A DNA stretch of 64,000 bases from Falsiroseomonas sp046052145 (GTDB taxonomy: Bacteria > Pseudomonadota > Alphaproteobacteria > Acetobacterales > Acetobacteraceae). A program made the position numbers and the translations under genes. The notes below the pieces were generated by a model that did no database searches, was not told the origin of the DNA, and worked only from the letters and a program-made list of their open reading frames with translations. The stretch covers positions 97,324 to 161,323 of the forward strand of contig JBJOMW010000007.1 in NCBI GenBank assembly GCA_046052145.1, in the 5' to 3' direction. This document shows positions 45,533 to 55,017 of the stretch, piece after piece. Every line of letters begins with the position of its first letter. Positions within the stretch are counted from its first letter, which is position 1.

Positions 45533-46414
45533 CTACGGCGTTCCGCGCAGCATGGCAACGATGCCCGAAAAATCAGTGCCGCCCCCGCCCTGCTCGACGA
45601 AGGCGCGGTAGAGCGCGAGCGCCTGCGCCCCCATCGGCGTCGCCGCCCCCGTCTCCGCCGCCGCCTGCTGCGCCAGGCCGAGGTCCTTCACCATCAGCGC
45701 GGCCGCGAAGCCCGGCGCATAATCGCGGTTGGCGGGGCTGGCCGGCACCGGGCCGGGCACCGGGCAATAGGTGGTCAGGCTCCAGGACTGGCCAGAGGAT
45801 TTCGACATCACCTCGAACAGCGCCTGGTGCGACAGGCCCAACTTCTCGGCCAGCACGAAGGCCTCGGCAGTGGCGATCATGGTCGCGGCGAGCACCATGT
45901 TGTTGCAGGCCTTCGCCGCCTGCCCCGCCCCCGCCCCGCCGCAATGGATCGCGGCGCGGCCCATCTGCCGCAGCACCGGCTCCGCGGCGCGGAAGGCCGC
46001 CTCCGGCCCGCCGACCATGAAGGTGAGGGTCGCGGCCTCTGCCCCCATCACGCCGCCAGACACCGGCGCGTCGAGGAAGGCGCGGCCGCAGCGCTCCGCG
46101 ACCTCGCGCGCGGTCGCGACATCGATGGTGGAGCAATCCACCAGGATCGCTCCGGGCGGGCTCGCTGCGGCCATATCCCCCTGGCCGAGAAAGGCCTCGC
46201 GCACATGCTGGCCGGCGGGGAGCATGGTGATCACCAGCTCAGCGCCGCGCGCGGCCTCGGCGGCGGAAGCGGCGGGAATGGCCCCGGCCTCCGCGCAGCG
46301 CGCGACGAGCTCGGGGAGGATGTCGAACACCGCCACCGCATGCCCGGCGCGAGCCAGATTGCGCGCCATCGGGCCGCCCATATTGCCGAGGCCGACGAAA
46401 CCGATGCGTGCCAT
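45533..46414 (-). CDS. 3-hydroxyisobutyrate dehydrogenase-family oxidoreductase
   Basis: A 293-residue beta-hydroxyacid dehydrogenase. The N-terminal Rossmann motif is IGFVGLGNMGGPMARNL, the substrate-site motif DAPVSGGVMGAEAATLTFMVGG, and the catalytic lysine lies in QAAKACNNMVLA. MmsB (valine degradation) is the nearest named member, but tartronate semialdehyde reductase is also of this family. The ATG at 46414 is the family start; the longer frame is antisense to the lipoprotein gene. Confidence 0.9.
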   Translation of the reverse strand: MARIGFVGLGNMGGPMARNLARAGHAVAVFDILPELVARCAEAGAIPAASAAEAARGAELVITMLPAGQHVREAFLGQGDMAAASPPGAILVDCSTIDVATAREVAERCGRAFLDAPVSGGVMGAEAATLTFMVGGPEAAFRAAEPVLRQMGRAAIHCGGAGAGQAAKACNNMVLAATMIATAEAFVLAEKLGLSHQALFEVMSKSSGQSWSLTTYCPVPGPVPASPANRDYAPGFAAALMVKDLGLAQQAAAETGAATPMGAQALALYRAFVEQGGGGTDFSGIVAMLRGTP

Positions 46415-46504
46415 GGGCCATCCTCCCTGCGCGTTGCAGCGCCGAGGGTCGCGCGACGAGCGGCGCTGGCGCAAGCGCCCGGCCTCGACTATCTCGCTTG
46501 CGTC

Positions 46505-47152
46505 ATGCGCTGCCTTGTTCCGATCCTGGCGCTGCCGCTTCTTCTTGCCGGCTGCGGCCAGCGCTTCTCCCCCGATGCCTACGCCACGCGCGCAGTGCAG
46601 CAGATGAACCGCGTCGAGCAGGGGGTGGTGATCGGGCGCCGGGCCGTGGCGGTGCAGGCCGATGGGACGACCGGCGCCACCAGCGGGGCGGCAGCGGGCG
46701 GCATTATCGGCGCCCAATCGCCCGGCGGGGACATGACGCGGGCCATCGGCGGCGTGGGCGGGGCGCTGGTCGGCGGCCTGTTCGGCGCGGCAACGGAGCG
46801 TGTCGCGGGCGACACCACCGCCACCGAATACATCGTGCGCAAAGCGAATGGCGATCTGGTCTCGGTCACGCAGCGCGACGCGACGCCGCTCGATCTCGGC
46901 CAGCGCGTGCTGGTGATCGGCGGCGCACAAGCGCGGATCGTGCCGGACTACACCCAGCCGGTGCCGGGCGAGGCCGCGCCCGCCTCCCCACCCGCCACTG
47001 GCCGCGTGCCGGAGCCCACGCCCACCCAGGACCCCGCGCCGCCGCCCTTCGCGCCGGCCGTCACGCCGATTTGGACAGCCCCGCTCGCGCCCCCGGCTGC
47101 ACCGGCCTTCCCGCCCCTGGCCGCGCCCGAGGCGCCACTCCCCGGGGGCTGA
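46505..47152 (+). CDS. Glycine-zipper outer membrane lipoprotein (SlyB/PcP-like)
   Basis: A 215-residue lipoprotein: signal ending LLAGC, then two hydrophobic glycine-rich stretches (GAAAGGIIGAQ and GGVGGALVGGLFGAA) that form the glycine-zipper 2TM domain of SlyB/PcP/RcnB-associated proteins. A beta-rich segment (EYIVRKANGDLVSVTQRD) follows, then a 70-residue Pro/Ala tail, longer than usual. Role: outer-membrane integrity, by family. Divergent from the dehydrogenase gene. Confidence 0.85.
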   Translation: MRCLVPILALPLLLAGCGQRFSPDAYATRAVQQMNRVEQGVVIGRRAVAVQADGTTGATSGAAAGGIIGAQSPGGDMTRAIGGVGGALVGGLFGAATERVAGDTTATEYIVRKANGDLVSVTQRDATPLDLGQRVLVIGGAQARIVPDYTQPVPGEAAPASPPATGRVPEPTPTQDPAPPPFAPAVTPIWTAPLAPPAAPAFPPLAAPEAPLPGG

Positions 47153-47192
47153 GCCCGAAGAAGCTGGCACGCCCCTTGCGCTGCCTGGGGCC

Positions 47193-47942
47193 ATGCGACA
47201 CCTCCGCTGGCTCCTGCCCCTTCTCGCCGCCCTGCTCGCGACGCCGGCCAAGGCCGAGCCCGGCCGGCTCTGCCGCGCGGCGATCCAGGCGGCGGAACGC
47301 GCGGCGGGCATCCCGCCGCAGCTGCTGATGGCGATCGGACGGGTGGAATCCGGCCGCCGCGACCCGGAGACCGGCGCCCACCACCCCTGGCCCTGGACCA
47401 TCAATGCCGAGGGGAGGGGGCAGTTCTTTCCCACCAAGGCGGCAGCGATCGCCGAGGTGCGGGCCCTGCAGGCGCGCGGCGTGCGCTCCATCGATATCGG
47501 CTGCATGCAGGTCAATCTGCGCCACCACCCGGACGCGTTCACGACGCTGGAAGACGCCTTCGATCCCGCCAGCAACGCCCGCTACGCCGCGCGCTTCCTG
47601 ACCGAGCTGAGGGCCGAGCGCGGCGACTGGCCGGCCGCCGCCGCGGCCTATCACTCGCGCACGCCGGAATTCGCGCAGCCCTACCGCGCCCGCGTCATGG
47701 CCGCCTGGGCCGAGGAACAGGCCCGCCCCCACCCGCCACTGGCCCTGCCGGCCCGGACAGCCGGGACGCTGGCCGCGGCAAGCGGCGGCGGGGCGATGCT
47801 GTCGAACGGGGCCGAGCGCGTCGCGCTGCCGGCCGGGGCGGCGCCAGCCGGGCGGGGGCTCGATGCCTATCGCGGCCTGCCGGTGCCGATCGCCGGACGC
47901 CCGCCGCTGGCCCGGGCGCTGCTGGCCGGCACGGCGCGCTGA
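47193..47942 (+). CDS. Lytic transglycosylase (SLT domain)
   Basis: A 249-residue exported muramidase-like protein. Signal peptide about 1-21 (ends PAKAE), then a family-1 SLT domain with the catalytic Glu E52 in IGRVESGRRDP, GCMQVNLRHH and AAAAYHSRTP. It cleaves peptidoglycan non-hydrolytically. The C-terminal 75 residues are low-complexity and Ala/Pro-rich. It follows the SlyB-like gene by 40 nt. Confidence 0.9.
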   Translation: MRHLRWLLPLLAALLATPAKAEPGRLCRAAIQAAERAAGIPPQLLMAIGRVESGRRDPETGAHHPWPWTINAEGRGQFFPTKAAAIAEVRALQARGVRSIDIGCMQVNLRHHPDAFTTLEDAFDPASNARYAARFLTELRAERGDWPAAAAAYHSRTPEFAQPYRARVMAAWAEEQARPHPPLALPARTAGTLAAASGGGAMLSNGAERVALPAGAAPAGRGLDAYRGLPVPIAGRPPLARALLAGTAR

Positions 47943-48030
47943 GGGTCGGCACCGCGCCCGCGCTCGGGCTATCGGCAGCCGGGCGCGGTCCGGCTCGACA
48001 CCGGCCCGGCGCGGCCCCAGATGCAGGGCC

Positions 48031-48528
48031 ATGGACACTGCATCGTGGCTCGCCCTCGGCGGCTTCATCCTGGCCTGTTTCGCTGCTGCCTCCACCGGGG
48101 CGCTGTTCAAGCCGGGCGCCTGGTATGCGCGGCTCGCGAAGCCCTGGTTCAACCCGCCCAATTGGCTGTTCCCCATCGCCTGGTCGGTGCTCTATCTGAT
48201 GATCGCGGTCGCCGGTTTCCTGGTCTGGCGGCAGGCGGGGTTCGGGGCCGAGATCTGGCTCTGGTGGGGCTCGCTGCTGCTCAATGCGGCCTGGTCCTGG
48301 ATCTTCTTCGGCCTCCGCCGCATGGATTGGGCGCTGGCGGAGCTCGCGCTGTTCTGGGTTTCGATCGCCGGGATGATCGCCGCCTTCGCGCCGGTGAGCG
48401 CCACCGCCGCCTGGCTGCTCGTGCCCTATCTCGTCTGGGTCAGCTTCGCCGGCTTCCTGAACTGGACGCTGTGGCGCCTGAACCCGACCGAGAATGGCAC
48501 ACCGGACACCCCGGCCCCCGCAGAATAG
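48031..48528 (+). CDS. tspO: TspO/MBR-family membrane protein
   Basis: A 165-residue protein with five predicted membrane helices. The family motif WFNPPNWLFPIAWSVLYLMIA and later LLNAAWSWIFFGLR and LVPYLVWVSFAGFLNW are clear. TspO binds tetrapyrroles and, in Rhodobacter, tunes photosynthesis genes to oxygen. The ATG at 48031 gives the normal length. The 88-nt gap before it holds a 9-bp inverted repeat (47952-47960 with 47980-47988) without a T-tract. Confidence 0.93.
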   Translation: MDTASWLALGGFILACFAAASTGALFKPGAWYARLAKPWFNPPNWLFPIAWSVLYLMIAVAGFLVWRQAGFGAEIWLWWGSLLLNAAWSWIFFGLRRMDWALAELALFWVSIAGMIAAFAPVSATAAWLLVPYLVWVSFAGFLNWTLWRLNPTENGTPDTPAPAE

Positions 48529-48595
48529 CCCCCCGGCTTTTGACATCCCCGCCGCAGCGGGCATCGTGGCGCGGAGCCAAGGGCGGGAGAGGGCG

Positions 48596-49345
48596 ATGGA
48601 CGGCACAAGGCCGCGCATTGTGCTGGTGACGGGTGCGGGATCGGGGATCGGCGCGGCCTGTTGCCGGCGGCTCGCCGCGCCGGGCACGGCGATCCTGGTG
48701 CACACCCGCAAGAATGCAGAGGGCGCCGCGCGCGTCGCCGAGGCGGTGCGCGAACGTGGCGGCCTGGCGGAGACGATGCTCGGCGACATCGCCGACCCCG
48801 CCCTGCCAGCGGCGCTGGTTTCCCGCGCGGTCGAGCGCTTCGGCGGGCTCGACGTGGTGATCCACGCGGCCGGCTTCGCGGACAAGACACCCTTCGCCGA
48901 GGCTGCGGATGCCACCTTCGCGAAATCCCTCGATGCCGTGCTGTGGGGCTTCATCCGCCTGGCGCGCGCCGCGCTGCCGCATCTGGATGCAGGGCGGGTG
49001 ATCGCGATCTCCTCCTTCGTCGCGCATGTCTTCCGCACCGATGTCGCGACCTTCCCAGCCAGCGCCGCGGCCAAGGCGGGGATGGAGGCGCTGGTGCGCG
49101 CGCTGGCGGTGGAAGCGGCGGCGAAGGGCACGACTGTGAACGCGATCTCGCCGGGCTACACGCGCAAGGACCCCGGCGCGCATGCCGCTCTGACGGCAGC
49201 GCAGTGGGAGGCGGTGATGGCGAAGATCCCGCTGAAGCGCCTCGGCACGCCGGAGGATGTCGCGGCAATGGCCGGGTTCTTGGCCTCGCCCGAGGCCGGC
49301 TACGTCACCGGCCAGGTGCTGCATGTGAATGGCGGGCTGATCTGA
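48596..49345 (+). CDS. Short-chain dehydrogenase/reductase lacking the catalytic tyrosine
   Basis: A 249-residue Rossmann protein with the cofactor motif TGAGSGIGA near residue 12, the NAG-like HAAGF, the serine pair SS139-140 and the lysine K160. The usual YxxxK reads SAAAK (S156), and the FabI-type position (K minus 7) is F153, so neither catalytic tyrosine is present. The C-terminal YVTGQVLHVNGG is standard. It may be a distinct SDR subgroup with another proton donor or a non-catalytic protein. The ATG at 48596 follows GGGAGAG. Confidence 0.85.
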   Translation: MDGTRPRIVLVTGAGSGIGAACCRRLAAPGTAILVHTRKNAEGAARVAEAVRERGGLAETMLGDIADPALPAALVSRAVERFGGLDVVIHAAGFADKTPFAEAADATFAKSLDAVLWGFIRLARAALPHLDAGRVIAISSFVAHVFRTDVATFPASAAAKAGMEALVRALAVEAAAKGTTVNAISPGYTRKDPGAHAALTAAQWEAVMAKIPLKRLGTPEDVAAMAGFLASPEAGYVTGQVLHVNGGLI

Positions 49346-49353
49346 AAAGAAAA

Positions 49354-49383
49354 GGCCCGCCACCTTGCGGTGGCGGGCCCTTC
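49354..49383. terminator. Bidirectional terminator between convergent genes
   Basis: A perfect 11-bp G+C stem (arms 49354-49364 and 49369-49379, loop TTGC) lies between an A-rich flank (GAAAAGAAAA) and TTCCTT. It can end transcription of the SDR gene on plus and, with its A-rich side read as U on minus, of the peptide-binding protein gene. Confidence 0.85.
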
Positions 49384-49405
49384 CTTCAGGCGCTGGGCGC
49401 TGCGC

Positions 49406-50989
49406 TCAGTTGCCGCGCATGCGCACGTGGCGGAGCTCAAGATCCTCCGACACGCGCATGGCGAAGTCGGCCACCGTCTCGCGCACCGCGAAGATCTGCG
49501 GCTCCTGGTGCAGAGGGATCATGGGCAGCAGGTCGCGGAAGCGCGTCCAATACTCGGTCGCCAGCTGCTGGCGGCGCGGATCCTGCGGCGAGATCGTGCC
49601 GATCTCGCGCGCCAGCTCGTTCATCCGGGCATCGTTGAACTTGCCCCAGTTGAAGGCGCCCTCGCCCAGCAGCTCGCGCGCCGGGTTGGTCATGTCGAAG
49701 TTCCCGGGCGTCCAGCCGAGCAGGTAGAACTGGTACTCGCCATTGCCGCCGCCCTGCAGGAAGCGGCCGAAGGGCACCGCGTTCAGGCGGGCCTGAATGC
49801 CGACGCGCTGCAGCATCGCGGTCGCCGCCTGGCAGATCGCCTCGTCATTGACGTAGCGGTTGTTCGGGCAGTTCAGCGTGATGCGGAAGCCGTTCGGGTA
49901 GCCGGCCTCGGCCAGCAGGCGACGCGACGCATCCGGGTCGAAGGGCAGGCGCTCGGCCAGCGACGGCACATGGCCGCCAATGGCGGTGCCGATCGGCAGG
50001 CCGGAGGCAACGGTGGAGTTGCGCAGCACCACGCGGGTGATCGTGTTCATGTCGATCGCCTGGTACATGGCACGGCGCACGCGCACGTCACGCAGCGGGT
50101 TCGGGCGGCCCGGCTCGTCCAGGCTCTCGGCGCGCTCCACATCCATCGCGAAGTAGATGCTGCGCGCCGTCGGGCCCTGCACCAGGCGCACGCCCTGCGC
50201 ATTCTGCACCTGCGGCACGTTCTGCAGCGGCACATGGTACATCACGTCCAGCTCGCGCGAGAGCAGCGCGGCAAGGCGCGTCGGTGCCGAGGCGATCGGG
50301 CGGAACACGGCGCGGGTGATGCCGTGGTTCATATTCGCCGCGCCCCAGTAGTTCGGGTTCGGCACCAGCACCGTGCGCTCATCGGCCACGCGCTCGGTCA
50401 CGCGGAAGGGGCCGGTGCCCATGGCATTGAGCTGCGCGAAGGCGGTGTTGGCACCCGCCTGGCCGGCGCGCGCGACGGCCATCGCGTTGTTCGTCTGGAC
50501 CCAGTTGCGGCTCATGATGAAGAACAGCGTCAGATCCTGCAGCAGGATCGGGTTCGGCCCGCGCGTTTCCATCTCGACCGTGTGGTCATCCACGGCGCGC
50601 ACGGCGGTCACCGACTGCAGCGTGTAGGCCATGTCGTTCTGGCGCACGCGCTCGGCCGACATCACGACATCGGCCGCGGTCAGCGGCGTGCCGTCGTGGA
50701 AGCGCACGCCCTGGCGCAGGTGGAAGCGCCAGGTGGTCGGGTTCGGCTGTTCCCAGCGCTCGGCGAGCGCGGCGGCCAGGCTGCCATCGGCCTCGCGGCG
50801 GACCAGCGGCTCATAGACGTTGCTCTTCATGGCGTTGGTCACGCCATGGTTGTTGGCATGCGGGTCGAGGCCGAGGATGTCGTTCGCGGTCGCCCAGGTG
50901 AAGGTGGTGGCGCCGGCCGGCACGGCAGCGCTGATCGCCAGGGCGCAGACCGCCCCGCGCAGCACGGCGCGGAAGCTCATCATGTTCAT
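49406..50989 (-). CDS. Peptide/nickel-type ABC transporter substrate-binding protein (orphan)
   Basis: A 527-residue family-5 (DppA/OppA-like) periplasmic binding protein. Signal peptide about 1-27, then TFTWATANDILGLDPHANN and the family box FHDGTPLTAADVVMSAERVR. It should bind peptides or similar ligands. No permease or ATPase genes are adjacent, so it must work with components encoded elsewhere. Its upstream gap (50990-51150) holds no gene. Confidence 0.9.
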   Translation of the reverse strand: MNMMSFRAVLRGAVCALAISAAVPAGATTFTWATANDILGLDPHANNHGVTNAMKSNVYEPLVRREADGSLAAALAERWEQPNPTTWRFHLRQGVRFHDGTPLTAADVVMSAERVRQNDMAYTLQSVTAVRAVDDHTVEMETRGPNPILLQDLTLFFIMSRNWVQTNNAMAVARAGQAGANTAFAQLNAMGTGPFRVTERVADERTVLVPNPNYWGAANMNHGITRAVFRPIASAPTRLAALLSRELDVMYHVPLQNVPQVQNAQGVRLVQGPTARSIYFAMDVERAESLDEPGRPNPLRDVRVRRAMYQAIDMNTITRVVLRNSTVASGLPIGTAIGGHVPSLAERLPFDPDASRRLLAEAGYPNGFRITLNCPNNRYVNDEAICQAATAMLQRVGIQARLNAVPFGRFLQGGGNGEYQFYLLGWTPGNFDMTNPARELLGEGAFNWGKFNDARMNELAREIGTISPQDPRRQQLATEYWTRFRDLLPMIPLHQEPQIFAVRETVADFAMRVSEDLELRHVRMRGN

Positions 50990-51150
50990 TTTTCAATCGC
51001 CTCCCGGTGGAATGGTGGCCGGACAATGCGGCAGAGCCCCTCGGCCTGTCCAGGGTCACCCCGCCCGGCCGCCACCCGCCTGCGAAGGCCGCGCCGGGTC
51101 GGGCTCGCCCCAGCGCAGACGCCGCTGATGCAGTAAGGGACGGCCCTCCC

Positions 51151-52164
51151 TTACGCACCCGTCCGGACGGGCCTGCCCTCGATCGGGTATTGCGGATCGT
51201 TGTAGCCCGGCGTCGAGGGATGGCCCGCCATGACAAGCCCATCCACCAGCGCTTCATCCTCTGCCGTGAAGCGGTAGTCGAGCGCGCCGAGATACTCCTG
51301 CCACTGCTCCATCGTCCGCGGCCCGGCGATCGGGGCGGTGACAAGGCGGTTGTTCAGCAGCCAGGCGAGGGCGAACTGGCCGGGCGTGATGCCGCGGGCC
51401 TCGGCATGGGCCTTCAGCACCTGCGCGATGCGCAGGCTCTCGGGGCGGAACTCGGTTTCCATCATGCGCCGGTCGGCGCGGCCCGCGCGGCTCTCGGGCG
51501 CCGGCGCGTCCTGGGTGGCGTATTTGCCAGTCAGCACACCGCGGGCCAGCGGCGAATAGGGCGCGACGCCCAGACCATAATGGGCGCAGGCCGGCAGGTG
51601 CTCCGTCTCAGCCTGGCGGTTCAGCGCGTTGTAGAGCGGCTGGCTCACGATGGGCCGGTCGATGCCCATCTCGTCGCAAAGCCGGCAGATCTCCGCCACG
51701 CGCCAGGCGCGGTGGTTGGAGACGCCGAAATGCAGGATCTTCCCCTGCCCGACGAGGTCGGCGAGCGCGCGCACCGTCTCAGCCAGCGGCGTCGTGTGGT
51801 CTTCCTTGTGCAAATAGAGGATGTCGATCGTCTCGATCCCCAGGCGGCCGAGGCTCGCCTCCACCGCGTCGAAGCAGTGCCGGCGCGACAGGCCGCGGTC
51901 ATTCGGCCCCTTGCCGGCGGGGTTGCCCAGTTTCGTCGCCACCACCCACCAACTCCGCGCGGCCTTTACGATGCGGCCCGTGATCTCCTCCGACCGGCCA
52001 CCGGCATAGGTGTTGGCGGTGTCGATCAGGTTGATGCCCGCATCCTTGGCATGGGCGGCGATGCGCTTGGCGTCGGCCTCCGTCGTCGCGTCGCCGAACA
52101 TCATGGCGCCGAGGCAGAGCGGCGAAACCTTCAGGCCGCTGGCACCCAGCTTACGGTAGTCCAT
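51151..52164 (-). CDS. Aldo/keto reductase
   Basis: A 337-residue NADPH-type TIM-barrel reductase. The start MDYRKLGASGLKVSPLCLG, the catalytic region DTANTYAGGRSEEITG (Asp and Tyr), the catalytic Lys/His pair in VATKLGN and LYLHKEDH, and SNHRAWRV are typical of the YghZ/YajO-like group. AAGGAG lies a few bases before the ATG on the minus strand. The open frame extends to 52407 but adds no family sequence. Substrate unknown. Confidence 0.93.
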   Translation of the reverse strand: MDYRKLGASGLKVSPLCLGAMMFGDATTEADAKRIAAHAKDAGINLIDTANTYAGGRSEEITGRIVKAARSWWVVATKLGNPAGKGPNDRGLSRRHCFDAVEASLGRLGIETIDILYLHKEDHTTPLAETVRALADLVGQGKILHFGVSNHRAWRVAEICRLCDEMGIDRPIVSQPLYNALNRQAETEHLPACAHYGLGVAPYSPLARGVLTGKYATQDAPAPESRAGRADRRMMETEFRPESLRIAQVLKAHAEARGITPGQFALAWLLNNRLVTAPIAGPRTMEQWQEYLGALDYRFTAEDEALVDGLVMAGHPSTPGYNDPQYPIEGRPVRTGA

Positions 52165-52333
52165 CACGCATCTCCTTGCCGTGGCGCGCAGTGTGCGCGG
52201 GGCATGGCGCCGCGACCAGGGGCCGCGGGCGCGAAAGAGGCTTGCGCGCGGCGAGGGAATCTTCCTTGCTGTCTGTCGCCCATCTGGATGGAGCCGGGTG
52301 TGGCCCGGCTCAGGGGTTCGGGAGACATCGCCG

Positions 52334-53314
52334 ATGATGCGCCGTCGTAGCCTGCTCGCCGCCCTGCCCGCCTTGCCGCTGGCAGCTCCTGCACTCGCCC
52401 AGGGCACGGGCGGCTGGCCGAACCGCCCGATCCGCCTGGTCGTGCCCTACCCACCAGGCGGGGCGAGCGACATCGCCGGCCGCCAACAGGCGCAGGTGCT
52501 GCAGGAGGCGCTTGGCGTGCCGGTTGTCGTGGACAACCGCGCCGGCGCGGGCGGGACGATCGGCACCGCGCATGTCGCCCAGTCGGCGCCGGATGGCTAC
52601 ACGATCATGATGTCGAGCCCGTCCAGCCACCTCGGCGCGCCGCTGCTGTTCCGCAGCCCGGGCTATGAGGGCGTGGACGATTTCACCCATATCGCCACCT
52701 TCGCCAGCGGCACCGCCATGGTCTGCGTCCATCCCGGCCTGCCGATCCGCAACATCCAGGAGCTGATCGCCTATGCGCGCGCCAATCCGGGGCGGCTGAA
52801 CTTCGGCTCGGCCGGCGCGGGGGGCGCGAACCACATGTTGGGCGTGCTGTTCATGGCGCGCACCGGCGTGGATCTGACGCATGTGCCCTATCGCGGCGCG
52901 GCACCGGCGCTGGCCGACCTCATTGCGGGCAACATCCAGGTCGTGTTCGACAGTTTCTCCGGCATCATCCAGTCCGTGCGCGCCGGTCAGGTGCGGGCGC
53001 TGGCGGTGACGAACCCGACGCGCTGGCCGCTCGCGCCCGAATTCCCGACGGTGCAGGAGCAAGGCGTCGCCGACTACAACCTGCCGAGCTTCTCGGCGGT
53101 GGTCGGCCCGAAGGGTATCCCGGATGCGATCGCGGACCGGATGCATGCCGCGATCAACGCCGCAATCGCCACGCCGGCCATGACCGAGACCCTCGCGCGC
53201 GGGGGCAATGCGCCCTTCCCCAACAGCCGCGCGCGCTTCCTGGAGATCATGCAGGAACAGCGCGCGACCTGGCGGGAGCTGGTGCGCGTGTCGGGCGTGC
53301 AGCCCGAGGGGTAG
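52334..53314 (+). CDS. TctC/Bug-family periplasmic solute-binding protein (second of three)
   Basis: A 326-residue binding protein with a twin-arginine-like signal (MMRRRSLLAALPALPLAAPALA) and the family core PNRPIRLVVPYPPGGASDIAGR, NRAGAGGTIGTAHVA and HVPYRGAAPALADLIAGNIQ. ATGs at 52334 and 52337 are both possible. Divergent from the aldo/keto reductase. Carboxylate ligand unknown; no TctA/TctB neighbours. Confidence 0.92.
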   Translation: MMRRRSLLAALPALPLAAPALAQGTGGWPNRPIRLVVPYPPGGASDIAGRQQAQVLQEALGVPVVVDNRAGAGGTIGTAHVAQSAPDGYTIMMSSPSSHLGAPLLFRSPGYEGVDDFTHIATFASGTAMVCVHPGLPIRNIQELIAYARANPGRLNFGSAGAGGANHMLGVLFMARTGVDLTHVPYRGAAPALADLIAGNIQVVFDSFSGIIQSVRAGQVRALAVTNPTRWPLAPEFPTVQEQGVADYNLPSFSAVVGPKGIPDAIADRMHAAINAAIATPAMTETLARGGNAPFPNSRARFLEIMQEQRATWRELVRVSGVQPEG

Positions 53315-53326
53315 GACACCGCAGGA

Positions 53327-53344
53327 GGAGGGCCAGGGCCCTCC
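53327..53344. terminator. Hairpin between convergent genes
   Basis: GGAGGGCC (53327-53334) and GGCCCTCC (53337-53344) form a tight inverted repeat in the 41-nt gap between two convergent genes. There is no T-tract, so terminator function is uncertain. Confidence 0.4.
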
Positions 53345-53355
53345 CCGTTGGGCCA

Positions 53356-55017
53356 TCACTCCACCGGCGCAGCGAGCAGCGCGTTGGTGAACCAGGAGGG
53401 GTGCGCGTCGTAGCGCACCTTGTTCCGCATCCCCGCCCAATTCACCCGCACATACATCAGCGGGATGACGGCGAGGTCGTCCACCGCCGCGCGCATCGCC
53501 TGCCCGACCAGCGCGTTGCGCCGCGCCTCGTCCATGGTGCGCAGCGCCTCGGCGAGCGGCGTGTCCACGGCGGGGTTGGAGTAATGACCGCGGTTGAAGG
53601 CGCCGAAGCCGGTCTGCGCATCGCGCGTCATCACCACCTGGCGCAGCATCACCGCCGCGGTGTTGGCGGTGAAGGTCGAGAAGAAGAAGCTGAACTCCCG
53701 TGCCGTGGCCCGCGTGAAGAAGGGGGCGGGCGGGATCACCTCGACGCGGGTCTCGATGCCGATGCGCGTCAGCGCCTGCGCCACCGCCTGCAATATGTCG
53801 GAATCGCCCACGATGAAGCCGTTCGGCCCGTGGATGGTCATGCGGAATCCGTCCGGGTAGCCGGCTTCCCGCAACAAGGCGCGGGCACGGGCGAGGTCGG
53901 TGGGCAAGGCGGGCATCCCCTGCGCCCGGTCGGGCAGCGCGCGAGAGGCGATCTGCTCTGCCGGCGAGCCCTGGCCGACCATCAGCCGGTCCACGATGGC
54001 CTCACGCGGCATGGCCAGGCTGATGGCCTGGCGCACGCGCAGGTCGCGCAGCGGGTTGCGGGCCAGCGGATTGCCTTGCTTGTCGGTGATGTGCGGCGGG
54101 TTGTCGCGCGCCGCATCAGGGAACATGAAGGCGGTGGTGTTGCTGTCCGTTGCGAACAGGGCGATGCGCGGATCGGCAGACAGGCGCTGCACATCCGTCA
54201 CCTGCACCGCGTCGATCAGGTCCACATCGCCGGCCAGCAGCGCGGCGGAGCGCGCGCCGGGATTGGTGATGAAGCGCGTCACCACCCGGTCCCAGGCCGG
54301 GCGCGGGCCCCAGAAATCCGGGTTGCGCGCGATCTCATGCCGCTCGCCGAGCGCCAGCGCAACGTGGCGGTAGGCGCCGGTGCCGACCAGGGCGCGGCCG
54401 GCATTGAAGTCGGCCAGCTGCGCATTCGCGTGGATGGTCCGCGACAGCATCATCACCTGGGCGATGTCACGATCGAGGAACGGGGTGGGCGCGCTGGTGT
54501 GCAGGCGGACCGTCCGTGCATCCACCACCTCCACCCGGCTGATCGGGCGGACCTGGACGGTGAAGGGGCCGGGGCTGTTCGGGATGGTCGGGACGCGCGC
54601 AATGGTGAAGGCGACATCCTCGGGCGAGAAGGGCGTGCCGTCATGGAAGCGGATGCCCTCCCGCAGGCGGAACTCCCAGGTCAGCTCGTCCACCAGACGC
54701 CAGGATTCGGCCAGCACGCCGAAGACCCGGCCCTGGGTGTCGATGTCGATCAGCGGGTTGAAGATCTGGCGCAACTGCGCGTTGTTGTTGTTGGTCGAGT
54801 GGAAATGCGGGTCGTAGCCCGTCGGCGCCCCACCCATGCCGATGGTCAGCGTCCGGGCCGGCTGGGCGCTGGCGGGCAGGGCCAGGGCAGCGGCCAGGGC
54901 GGCGGCGGGCAGGGCAGCGGCCAGAAGGCTGGCCAGCGGGCGGCGTCGGATCACGAAGGGCTCTCCCAGCTTGCGGCCGCGCCTCTCCCCCCGGCGCGGC
55001 ATCGCATTCATGACCAT
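53356..55017 (-). CDS. Peptide-type ABC transporter substrate-binding protein (orphan)
   Basis: A 553-residue family-5 binding protein. The N-terminal 51 residues contain an Arg-rich stretch and a hydrophobic signal (LASLLAAALPAAALAAALALPASA), then TLTIGMGGAPTGYDPHFHSTNNN. FHDGTPFSPEDVAFTIARV is the family box. As with the protein at 49406-50989, no transporter subunits are nearby. An internal start nearer the signal (the run before IRRRPLASLL) is possible. Confidence 0.9.
   Translation of the reverse strand: MVMNAMPRRGERRGRKLGEPFVIRRRPLASLLAAALPAAALAAALALPASAQPARTLTIGMGGAPTGYDPHFHSTNNNNAQLRQIFNPLIDIDTQGRVFGVLAESWRLVDELTWEFRLREGIRFHDGTPFSPEDVAFTIARVPTIPNSPGPFTVQVRPISRVEVVDARTVRLHTSAPTPFLDRDIAQVMMLSRTIHANAQLADFNAGRALVGTGAYRHVALALGERHEIARNPDFWGPRPAWDRVVTRFITNPGARSAALLAGDVDLIDAVQVTDVQRLSADPRIALFATDSNTTAFMFPDAARDNPPHITDKQGNPLARNPLRDLRVRQAISLAMPREAIVDRLMVGQGSPAEQIASRALPDRAQGMPALPTDLARARALLREAGYPDGFRMTIHGPNGFIVGDSDILQAVAQALTRIGIETRVEVIPPAPFFTRATAREFSFFFSTFTANTAAVMLRQVVMTRDAQTGFGAFNRGHYSNPAVDTPLAEALRTMDEARRNALVGQAMRAAVDDLAVIPLMYVRVNWAGMRNKVRYDAHPSWFTNALLAAPVE

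Noticed and set aside
47952..47988. 9-bp inverted repeat between the lytic transglycosylase and tspO
   Set aside because: Long loop and no T-tract; not enough to call a terminator or operator in such a G+C-rich gap.
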